From an uncultured Bacilli bacterium (lineage in GTDB: Bacteria > Bacillota_I > Bacilli_A > RF39 > UBA660): a DNA stretch of 25,991 bases. The stretch lies in the NCBI GenBank assembly GCA_947631655.1, contig CANRME010000005.1, positions 1 to 25,991 on the forward strand. Direction: 5' to 3'. The notes under the pieces are model-generated. The model searched no databases. It was not told the DNA's origin and was given only the letters and a program-made list of their open reading frames with translations. Within the stretch, counting starts at the first letter, position 1; every line of letters begins with the position of its first letter. Positions 6,970-13,205 of the stretch are shown piece by piece. A program made the translations under genes and the position numbers.

Positions 6970-7617
6970 ATGAAGAAAAAAGTTATAATAATTATTGTTA
7001 CTTTAGTCATTATTTTAGCAACATCTTATTTATTATATGTTTTAAATATTATTCCGCACCAAAAATATACTAATGCTGATTTTAATATTCCTACTTATAT
7101 TAGTAAAATAGATAAAGATAATGATGGTATTGATGACCAAACCGATATTTTAAATAATGCAAAGAATTATCTTAAAACTAAACCTAAATATAAAAGTAAA
7201 TATTATGGTACTGGGTATCCTGACGACGAATATGGTGTATGTACCGATGTTATCGCTTTTGGTTTAAAGGACGCTGGTTACGATTTAATGGAATTAGTTT
7301 TTGAAGATATTAAAAATAATCGTGATTTATATAATATTCCCGTAATCGATAAAAATATCGATTTTAGAAGAGTTAATAATTTAAATATTTATCTAAAACG
7401 TCATGCGATATCTTTAACCACTGATATAAAAGAAATAAGTGAATTTCAAGGTGGCGATATCATTGTTTTTAAAAAACATATTGGTATTATTTCTGATAAA
7501 AGAAATTATAAAGGTATTCCTTTTATACTTCATCTTGCTAGTCCTAACCAATTATTCTATGAAGAAGATATTTTGGAGTTTCGTGATGATATAGTTGGAC
7601 ATTATCGAATAAGTTAA
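6970..7617 (+). CDS. Membrane-anchored DUF1287-family protein
   Basis: Protein of 215 aa with an uncleaved N-terminal anchor (about 4-26) and an extracytoplasmic DUF1287 domain, which belongs to the NlpC/P60-like papain fold. Family landmarks are present: YYGTGYPDDEYGVCTDVIAFGLKDAGYDL with candidate nucleophile C91, the NIDFRRVNNLNIYLKR segment, and a candidate catalytic His in FKKHIGIISD (H170) followed by FILHLASP (H188). Just after the anchor, DKDNDGIDD (49-57) looks like a calcium-binding thrombospondin type 3 repeat. It probably acts on a cell-wall or surface amide or peptide bond; the substrate is unknown. A terminator follows. Confidence 0.82.
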   Translation: MKKKVIIIIVTLVIILATSYLLYVLNIIPHQKYTNADFNIPTYISKIDKDNDGIDDQTDILNNAKNYLKTKPKYKSKYYGTGYPDDEYGVCTDVIAFGLKDAGYDLMELVFEDIKNNRDLYNIPVIDKNIDFRRVNNLNIYLKRHAISLTTDIKEISEFQGGDIIVFKKHIGIISDKRNYKGIPFILHLASPNQLFYEEDILEFRDDIVGHYRIS

Positions 7618-7626
7618 AAACATAAA

Positions 7627-7655
7627 AAAACGACTACAAATCGTTTTATTTTTTT
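7627..7655 (+). terminator. Rho-independent terminator after DUF1287 gene
   Basis: AAAACGA (7627-7633) pairs with TCGTTTT (7641-7647) around a 7-base loop, followed by ATTTTTTT. It also overlaps the 3' end of the minus-strand XRE pseudogene. Confidence 0.8.
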
Positions 7656-7836
7656 ATTAAAGTATCTAAAGTAACACCTAAGGCTACAGATATTTTATAA
7701 AAAGTTTCTACCGAAAAATTATAAGCCTTTTTTCACTTTCAATTTGTCTAATAAATTCATGGGATAAATCAACCATTTCTGATAGTTTTTCAGATGTTAA
7801 TCCTTTTAATTTACGATATTTAAGCTCATAGTTCAA
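7646..7836 (-). pseudogene. Frameshifted XRE-family helix-turn-helix regulator
   Basis: Read on the minus strand this encodes a compact 63-residue XRE domain: NYELKYRKLKGLTSEKL, then SEMVDLSHEFIRQIESEK, then after a frame change AYNFSVETFYKISVALG and VTLDTLIKK. The two frames meet in a run of six A (7728-7733). One more A would restore GAA AAA AAG GCT and a full domain, so a single-base deletion is implied. No ATG is available; the frame opens after a TAG, with TTG at 7834-7836 as the only likely start. It overlaps the end of the upstream 91-codon gene. It may be a true pseudogene, a phase-variable tract or an assembly error. Confidence 0.75.
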
Positions 7837-8101
7837 ATCTATCTATAAAAACAAATCCATTAAAACGTTCATAAGTATAAGAATAATCAAATATTTCTGT
7901 CTTAAATGATATTTGATTATTATTTGTTAAGTGATGAGAAAACCTTTTCCTACTTTGCTTTCTAATGCCATCAATTATTTTATTTTTCATTTTCAAAACT
8001 TGATCTACAGTACACAATTCACCTATAGAAAAAGGTTTACTCAAATATGAATTTAGCAAATCTAGTTCTTGCTGTTTTCTAAACAAATAATCATTATTCA
8101 T
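7826..8101 (-). CDS. Small hypothetical protein
   Basis: A 91-aa ORF that overlaps the end of the GNAT gene by 8 bases and runs into the XRE pseudogene. The protein is charged, soluble and rich in Lys, Arg, Asn and Phe, with no membrane segment. I do not recognise the family. No clear Shine-Dalgarno sequence precedes the ATG, so expression would depend on coupling to the upstream gene. The gap-free overlap with both neighbours argues that it belonged to the same minus-strand unit. Confidence 0.5.
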   Translation of the reverse strand: MNNDYLFRKQQELDLLNSYLSKPFSIGELCTVDQVLKMKNKIIDGIRKQSRKRFSHHLTNNNQISFKTEIFDYSYTYERFNGFVFIDRFEL

Positions 8102-8558
8102 TATTAAATGTTATAACAGCTCTATTAAATTTACCAATATGATCTACTGCAAATTTATTATTCGTATATTCTTTCACCGTATTAATCCAAAATAATTCAG
8201 CTTGTTCTGATAATGGCAAAGACTTGATTTCCCATTTGCCTTTATGACTATCAAATAATTCTTTTACTGCTTTAGAGCCTATTCCCTTTCTTTTAAAATT
8301 GTTTAAGATAAACATTTCTTGAATAATATTTTTTTCTTCAGTGAAATCCGCTAAAATAAATCCAGCGATGTTATTATCACTCTTTATAATATAAGCTGAT
8401 TTGTCTTCTTTAGCATTTAGATAACTATCTAAATCATCATAAATATATAAACCAGTCTTTTGATCCATATCCATAGGAAAATATAAACTAATATTATGCA
8501 AATATAATTGCATTAATCTTTCAATAACTAAATTTGTTTTATCAATTTTTTCTAACAT
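8094..8558 (-). CDS. GNAT-family N-acetyltransferase
   Basis: Protein of 154 aa with the GNAT layout. The acetyl-CoA-binding motif A is IIQEMFILNNFKRKGIGSKAV (core RKGIGSKAV) near residues 83-105. It is preceded by the beta-strand NNIAGFILADF and followed by SLPLSEQAELFWINTVKEY, the usual motif B region. The substrate is unknown. It lies 10 bases downstream of the M29 aminopeptidase remnant in the same direction, with a GTAGGTAG ribosome-site-like stretch in front. It looks intact although the genes around it are broken. Confidence 0.82.
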   Translation of the reverse strand: MLEKIDKTNLVIERLMQLYLHNISLYFPMDMDQKTGLYIYDDLDSYLNAKEDKSAYIIKSDNNIAGFILADFTEEKNIIQEMFILNNFKRKGIGSKAVKELFDSHKGKWEIKSLPLSEQAELFWINTVKEYTNNKFAVDHIGKFNRAVITFNNE

Positions 8559-8568
8559 TATTTACTAC

Positions 8569-9087
8569 CTACTTTCTCTTATTTAATAATTTTAATCTAT
8601 TTGGAATAAAAATACCATTTTCTTGAATCAATTCCTCATCAATAATAATTTTACTACCATTATATACATCTGTCATCTTTTTCATCATATCCCAATGAAT
8701 TGATGCTCTATTTCCGTTATTACTTAAGTTATGGTTGTTCCCAAGCGCTATATGAAATGAACCTAATATTTTTTCATCGAAAAGAATATTACTTTTTGGC
8801 GTATTAATACATGGATTAGTCCCAAAAGCAAATTCACCTATATATTTATTTCCAGCATCATTTTCAAGAAATTTTTTTAATTTCAGTAAATTGGTTTTTG
8901 AATTATAATCAACCACCTTGCCATTTTTAAACTTTAAATATACCTCTTCAAAACTACTTCATTGATATCTTGTTGGGACATTAAAGTTAATGTATCCATT
9001 TGCAGAATTTAAATCTGAAGCAATAAATACCTCTTTATCAGGCAGATTAATTTTCCCCGAACATATAGCTGATTTATTTAGAACCTT
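8569..9087 (-). pseudogene. Truncated M29-family aminopeptidase with internal stop
   Basis: The C-terminal part of a thermophilic metalloprotease-type (M29, AmpS/PepS) aminopeptidase. The intact stretch 8569-8916 contains family motifs: GEFAFGTNP, GSFHIALGNNH and ASIHWDMM, whose Glu, His and Asp are metal ligands in the family. Upstream in the same frame, 8962-9087 reads INLPDKEVFIASDLNSANGY and INFNVPTRYQ, also typical of M29, but a TGA at 8959-8961 interrupts it where homologues normally have Gly (GGA to TGA would suffice). The N-terminal half is missing and a TAA closes the frame at 9088-9090. A GTG at 8914-8916 could start a 115-aa product, which would lack most of the enzyme. Confidence 0.78.
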
Positions 9088-9140
9088 TTATTTCGGCTCT
9101 TTTTATATGCATTTACATAAGTTATCTTAAAATTACGTCA

Positions 9141-9169
9141 TTGACTTATATACGTTATACGTATATAAT
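9141..9169 (+). promoter_or_regulatory. Sigma-A promoter overlaid by a perfect dyad operator
   Basis: TTGACT (9141-9146), a 17-base spacer and TATAAT (9164-9169) form a near-consensus promoter. A perfect inverted repeat, TTATATACG (9146-9154) and CGTATATAA (9160-9168) around five bases, spans the whole spacer and the -10. A dimeric repressor bound there would block polymerase. No intact gene follows for 460 bases. Confidence 0.65.
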
Positions 9170-9587
9170 TTAAGTATAAAAGTAGATAATATTTGACAAA
9201 GTATTCAGTGTATTTCTTTTATAATATTTAAATAAAAGGTAGGTATTAAGGTTGAAAAAAATAATGACAAAATAAGCATGAAAAAAAGATTTTGAGAAAA
9301 AAATCGCAAAATTTCAAGTTTATAATAACAAAAATAAAATATTGTTGTAGGCATTGACTGAAAATTCTCAAACTAGAAAACAAGAAATGATTTTCACATA
9401 GATAAGGTTCCGTGCTCAATAAAGGCAACACTCATTTGTACACCGAGAATAATCGACACATATAAATATACGGGTTTAAGATAAGATTCTTAACACCACT
9501 CACCTCGCCGTGCTCTGTAGTGTACCTGCAACAAGTAGTTATTATAAACAAAAAAGTTTAAAAGTCAATTTTTCAAATCAATTTGTG

Positions 9588-9607
9588 CCTTTCAGAGGAC
9601 TGAAAGG
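9588..9607 (+). repeat. 8-bp hairpin in the leader of the first adhesin gene
   Basis: CCTTTCAG and CTGAAAGG form a perfect stem with a 4-base loop (AGGA), 26 bases before the ATG at 9634. No U tract follows, so it is not a terminator. A mini-ORF (ATG at 9621, six codons) overlaps the start codon of the main gene. Both could affect translation. Confidence 0.45.
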
Positions 9608-9633
9608 ACGATAGAAAGGAATGTTAGTTAAAT

Positions 9634-11097
9634 ATGAATAAAAAAAATGTTGCTTTAATAGTAATTATGGTATTATTAAGTATAGTTTTAATTATTGGAG
9701 GGACTTACGCTTTCTTTCAAGCTTCTATTGATAATACCAATAATGAAGAAATGCAAATTACTTCTGGTGAAATGATTTTAACTTTCACTGATAATAATGC
9801 TATTAATTTAACTGATGCTAAACCTGGTAGTATTGAAACTAAAACTTTTACTGTAGAAAGTAAAGGTAATCTAGAAACTAAATATAATTTGAAATTTACC
9901 AATATTAATAATAATTTTGTTAATAATGAAATATATTATACTTTAACAGGTGATAATGGTATAGATACTAAAGGATATATAAGTAGTGAATATGCTAAAG
10001 AAGGAGACTTTTATATAGCAAAAGATATACCTATAGGAAAGAGTACAGATTCTAATAAATTACATACTTATACTTTAACTCTAGAATTCATAAGTAAAAA
10101 CAAACCACAAAACTACAATCAAGAAGCAACATTTACATCATTAATAAATGCTGATAATAATAGAGAAGCAGAAATACATGTAGAAAGTTTAAGTAAATAT
10201 TGTAATGAGCAATCATTAAGTGAATGTATGATAGAACAATATGATAAATTTGGGAAAGAATTAATAGATGATGACCCAGATGCCAATATAAGATATATGG
10301 GAGCAAACCCAAATAACTATATCTGGTTTAATTGTGATAGTTATGAAAATTTAACAAATGACACTGCTGAAGATGAAGAACACGATTGTGAAAAATGGAG
10401 AATCATTGGTTCATTTAAAAACATAGAAAAAGTAGTATCAATTTCTGAAGATGGAGAAACAACATACGAAAAACAAAATTTAGTAAAAATAATAAGAGCA
10501 GATAGTGTAGGAAATATTGCATGGGATAGTACAGGAATAAATAATTGGACAAATGCTACTTTAAGACCACAATTAGAAGAATACTATAAAGGAACAGAAT
10601 TAGGTACAGAAAAAGGAATAAATGGATCAACTAAAAATATGATAGAACAAGTAACATGGAATTTAGGGGGATGGAATACTGAACATACTACGGCACAACA
10701 ATTTTATGACTACGAAAGATTAGAAAATCATTATGAGAACAATCCAATAACATACGATGGATATATCGGATTAATGTACCCAAGTGATTATGGATATGCT
10801 ACAACAGGAAGTAACAGCGGAGATGATAGAAATACTTGTTTAACAACAAATTTACGTGATTATTATGTAGGATGCAGCGATAAAGATTGGTTATTTAATA
10901 GTGATTATCAATGGACACTCACGCCGAGTTCAAACAGCTCCTGGGGCGTGTACCCTGTGCACCAAACAGGTTTTGTTGGTTATTACAATGCGAAAAATAC
11001 ATATGGAGTTCGCCCAACCCTATATCTAACCCATGATACAAAAATAATAAATGGAGATGGAACATATGATAATCCATATGTTATAGGAGTAAATTAA
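9634..11097 (+). CDS. TasA-like anchored surface protein with C-terminal variable (C-type-lectin-like) domain
   Basis: Secreted protein of 487 aa. Residues 1-26 form a signal peptide ending in GGTYA-FF, the style of SipW-processed TasA proteins. Residues 27-175 form a TasA/camelysin-like beta-sandwich (SGEMILTFTDN, AKPGSIETKTFTV). From about 218 a second domain begins with RYMGANPNNYIWFNCDSY and CEKWRIIGSF. It ends with IGLMYPSDYGYAT, WTLTPSSNS and YGVRPTLYL (about 378-465). This C-terminal type recurs in gut Bacillota surface proteins; residues 427-460 look hypervariable and are encoded by unusually GC-rich DNA (33 of 60 bases at 10921-10980). Threonine codons change from mostly ACT to mostly ACA after about 10080. 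Start: ATG at 9634 with AAAGGA 13 bases upstream, a rather long spacing. The next gene begins two bases after the stop. Confidence 0.8.
   Translation: MNKKNVALIVIMVLLSIVLIIGGTYAFFQASIDNTNNEEMQITSGEMILTFTDNNAINLTDAKPGSIETKTFTVESKGNLETKYNLKFTNINNNFVNNEIYYTLTGDNGIDTKGYISSEYAKEGDFYIAKDIPIGKSTDSNKLHTYTLTLEFISKNKPQNYNQEATFTSLINADNNREAEIHVESLSKYCNEQSLSECMIEQYDKFGKELIDDDPDANIRYMGANPNNYIWFNCDSYENLTNDTAEDEEHDCEKWRIIGSFKNIEKVVSISEDGETTYEKQNLVKIIRADSVGNIAWDSTGINNWTNATLRPQLEEYYKGTELGTEKGINGSTKNMIEQVTWNLGGWNTEHTTAQQFYDYERLENHYENNPITYDGYIGLMYPSDYGYATTGSNSGDDRNTCLTTNLRDYYVGCSDKDWLFNSDYQWTLTPSSNSSWGVYPVHQTGFVGYYNAKNTYGVRPTLYLTHDTKIINGDGTYDNPYVIGVN
10912..11013 (+). other. Candidate variable region VR1 (DGR-like)
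   Basis: The segment encodes residues 427-460 (WTLTPSSNS to YGVRP). It is 55% G+C at 10921-10980 against roughly 30% around it, and many codons end in C or T (AAC, AGC, TCC, GGC, TAC, CCT, CAC, GGT, TAT, AAT), as expected if they derive from AAC/AAT codons of a template by adenine mutagenesis. No template copy is present in the window. Confidence 0.4.
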
Positions 11098-11099
11098 TT

Positions 11100-13052
11100 A
11101 TGAAAAGAAAAGATATTGTAATAGTAGTAATAATTGCTGTAATTGTAATAGCTATAACTAGTTATAGTTATGCTTATTTCCTTGCTCATATTGATAACAG
11201 TAGTGCTATAGAAAATACCTTTACAGCTGGTAAAATGGAAGTAACATTTACTGATGGACCAGAAATATCAATGGATAATGCTCATCCAGGACAAACTATA
11301 AATAAGACTTTTACAGTTAGAAATACAGGGGACTTTGAAACTACATATAATTTAAAATTAGATAATGTTGTAAATACATTTAAAGATAAAACAGACTTAG
11401 TATATACCTTAAAAAGAAATAGTGAAGTATTAAAAACATTATCAGTACCAAAAGGAAATAATTATATAGCAACAGAATTACCTATATCTATTGGAGGTAT
11501 AGATACCTATGAAATAACAATAGAATTTAAAGAAACACCAACAAATCAAAATGACAATCAAGGAGCAAATTTTAGTGGAAAGATACAAGTAGATAGTGAA
11601 GAGAATGTTAATTTACTAACAAATCCGAAAGTAACATTATATCAAGGAATGATACCAGTAGATTACGATGGAAAAGGGAATGTTGTAGTAGCAGATACAG
11701 AGAATAATTTATGGTATGATTATACAGTAAGTGAATGGGCGAATGCAGTATTAGTAAATGCAGAAGACCCTACAATAAAAGCAAAATATTTTGATGGAGA
11801 TAATCTTAAAACAGATATAGCAAATACCATAATACCAATGGAAGATATACTGCAAATGTATGTATATATACCAAGATACAAATATCAATTATTTAATGTA
11901 AATAATGAAGGAGTACCAAAACAAATAATAAATATCCAATTTGAAAATGGAACAGACAATACAGGTGATATAAAATGTACATATACCAACAATGGAGACG
12001 GAACAATAACCGAAGATTGTAAAAACAAAAACACAAATGGACCAGCGAGAAATGGAGAATGGTATACCCATCCAGCATTTACTTTCAAAGGAACAACAGA
12101 AACAAGTGGGACCGAACTACCAGGAATATGGGTCGGAAAATTTGAACCAAGTGATCCAACTGATCCCATCGGCAGAAATGATACAATAGGAGAAATATCA
12201 ATACTACCTGATAAGACAAGTATGGTAGATAAAACAGTAAGTACAATGTTTTATGCAACCAGAAATATTGAAACAAATGCTAAATATAATTTAAAATCAG
12301 AAGAAATAGATACCCATATGATGAAAAATATAGAATGGGGAGCAATGGCATACTTAACGCAAAGTTTATATGGCATATATAAAGATGACAAAACATGTGG
12401 AATAGATAATATGAGTTTTTCCGAATGTGAGGTATGGATTAACAATACTGCTCAAGGAACAGGAACATCTGGAAGTTCATATCCATATGGTGGAACATAT
12501 ACAGGATGTGTAGGAGATTCGGCAAGTGCTTCAGCCAAATGGAACACAGATAATACAGACGGAAAAAAACTAGCAGATTGTGATGAAAAAAATAGATGGA
12601 ATCAAAGTGGATTAAACGCAAGTACCACGGGAAATATGTATGGAATATATGATATATCCGGTGGAACTTGGGATAATGTAATGGGTGTAATAATCCAAGA
12701 AGGAAGCTCAGATATTCATTTAGGAAGTAGTGGATTTAAAGTTAATGAAGAACCCAAATTACCAGATCAAAAATATTATGATGTATATACCTTTAATACT
12801 AATGCTAATACTCAAGACCGCGGTCATTTAGGGGATTCTACAAGAGAGACATTACAAACATTTAGTAATACCATAGGTGGGTGGAATTCAAACTACACAT
12901 ATTTTCCTTCCGTTTCGAGTAAAGAGGTGTACCCTTGGTTCCAACACGGTGGTAGATACGATAGTAACGCTCATGCTGGAGTGCTTGCCTTCACTCACAC
13001 CGCCGGTGGTCTAGCAGCTGCTTCGTTCCGTTCAATCCTAACAGCTCAATAA
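11100..13052 (+). CDS. TasA-like anchored surface protein with FGE/C-type-lectin-like variable C terminus
   Basis: Secreted protein of 650 aa and paralogue of the preceding gene at its N terminus: signal peptide 1-26 (SYSYAYF, SipW-like site) and TasA-like domain 27-170 (AGKMEVTFTDG, AHPGQTINKTFTV). Residues 200-265 (NLWYDYTVSEWANAV, MYVYIPRYKY) and 315-350 (HPAFTF, LPGIWVGKFEP) are modules seen in gut Bacillota and phage-type surface proteins. Residues 400-650 form a formylglycine-generating-enzyme/C-type-lectin-like domain (NASTTGNMYGIYDISGGTWD). It closes with PWFQHGGRYDSNAHAGVLAF and SFRSILTAQ, the arrangement of DGR target variable regions. Enzymatic activity is not expected. GGAG at about 11083-11087 serves as ribosome site and the two-base gap implies co-translation with the first paralogue. 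It may be an adhesin or ligand-binding fibre tip; that is inference. Confidence 0.8.
   Translation: MKRKDIVIVVIIAVIVIAITSYSYAYFLAHIDNSSAIENTFTAGKMEVTFTDGPEISMDNAHPGQTINKTFTVRNTGDFETTYNLKLDNVVNTFKDKTDLVYTLKRNSEVLKTLSVPKGNNYIATELPISIGGIDTYEITIEFKETPTNQNDNQGANFSGKIQVDSEENVNLLTNPKVTLYQGMIPVDYDGKGNVVVADTENNLWYDYTVSEWANAVLVNAEDPTIKAKYFDGDNLKTDIANTIIPMEDILQMYVYIPRYKYQLFNVNNEGVPKQIINIQFENGTDNTGDIKCTYTNNGDGTITEDCKNKNTNGPARNGEWYTHPAFTFKGTTETSGTELPGIWVGKFEPSDPTDPIGRNDTIGEISILPDKTSMVDKTVSTMFYATRNIETNAKYNLKSEEIDTHMMKNIEWGAMAYLTQSLYGIYKDDKTCGIDNMSFSECEVWINNTAQGTGTSGSSYPYGGTYTGCVGDSASASAKWNTDNTDGKKLADCDEKNRWNQSGLNASTTGNMYGIYDISGGTWDNVMGVIIQEGSSDIHLGSSGFKVNEEPKLPDQKYYDVYTFNTNANTQDRGHLGDSTRETLQTFSNTIGGWNSNYTYFPSVSSKEVYPWFQHGGRYDSNAHAGVLAFTHTAGGLAAASFRSILTAQ
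12930..13031 (+). other. Candidate variable region VR2 (DGR-like)
   Basis: Encodes residues 611-644, from YPWFQHGG to SFR. I count 63 G or C in 120 bases from 12930 (about 52%), far above the flanking gene. Codons at the presumed variable sites are CAC, TAC, GAT, AGT, AAC, GCT, CAT, ACT, CAC, ACC, GCC, GGT and GCT, all of the NNY form expected from mutated AAY template codons. The segment ends close to the gene's 3' end, as DGR variable regions usually do. Confidence 0.5.
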
Positions 13053-13059
13053 AAAACAC

Positions 13060-13088
13060 TTACACAAAATTAAAATTAGTGCTATAAT
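13060..13088 (+). promoter_or_regulatory. Promoter with extended -10 for the MATE leader
   Basis: TTACAC (13060-13065), a 17-base spacer and TATAAT (13083-13088) preceded by TG-C give an extended -10 promoter. The expected start at about 13094-13096 lies eight bases after the end of the adhesin operon region's stop-proximal DNA and about 110 bases before the MATE start codon. Confidence 0.6.
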
Positions 13089-13093
13089 TAAGT

Positions 13094-13181
13094 GCGTTAA
13101 GCAAAAAAATTATTTAAGTCGAAATATCAATGCGTTGCAAAAGTGCGTAAGTCCAATTGAATAAGGGCTTACGTATTTTTT
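13094..13181 (+). promoter_or_regulatory. MATE gene leader with attenuator; possible riboswitch
   Basis: The leader has its own promoter and ends in an intrinsic terminator before the efflux gene, the layout of a transcription-control riboswitch. It contains a near-repeat, AAGTGCGTTAAG (13090-13101) and AAGTGCGTAAG (13141-13151), plus TGCGTTGC (13131-13138); the second copy forms the 5' arm of the terminator. MATE (MepA-type) pumps are the classic genes behind guanidine-IV (mepA motif) riboswitches, so that class is the first candidate, but I assign it by context, not by a matched consensus. Confidence 0.42.
13145..13181 (+). terminator. Terminator within the MATE leader
   Basis: GCGTAAGTCC (13145-13154) pairs with GGGCTTACGT (13165-13174), 10 pairs including two G-U, around a 10-base loop, followed by ATTTTTT. 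It lies 25 bases before the MATE start codon. Confidence 0.75.
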
Positions 13182-13205
13182 GTGCTTAAATAAGGAGGAA
13201 TTTTT

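Larger units (their letters stand above)
9091..9633. other. Gene-free region between aminopeptidase remnant and adhesin genes
   Basis: About 540 bases without a recognisable gene. It contains the dyad-overlaid promoter at 9141-9169, a second TTGACA (9193-9198) with a poorly spaced TATAAT (9220-9225), and scattered short open stretches broken by stops in every plus frame. CCGTGCTC occurs twice (9410-9417 and 9508-9515). A perfect 8-bp hairpin CCTTTCAG/CTGAAAGG (9588-9607) without a T run lies just before the next gene. The 61-codon minus ORF at 9246-9431 resembles nothing I know. The region may be eroded mobile or gene DNA, or a long leader for the 9634 gene. Confidence 0.5.

Noticed and set aside
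8959..8961. TGA read as an amino acid (alternative code or selenocysteine)
   Set aside because: TGA is a normal stop for several genes here (for example at 21830-21832), no SECIS-like element is evident, and the surrounding gene is truncated anyway.
9193..9225. Second promoter TTGACA with TATAAT
   Set aside because: The spacer is 21 bases, too long for a normal sigma-A promoter; kept only as a note within the gene-free region.
9246..9431. Minus-strand 61-codon ORF in the gene-free region
   Set aside because: No ribosome site, no recognisable protein pattern; open frame is explained by A/T composition.
11885..12621. Several minus-strand ORFs of 60-94 codons
   Set aside because: All are shadows of the 650-aa surface protein gene, whose frame is long and has a clear signal peptide and domains.
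9634..13181. Reverse transcriptase or template repeat of a DGR close to the targets
   Set aside because: No ORF in the window has reverse transcriptase motifs and I found no second copy of either variable segment.
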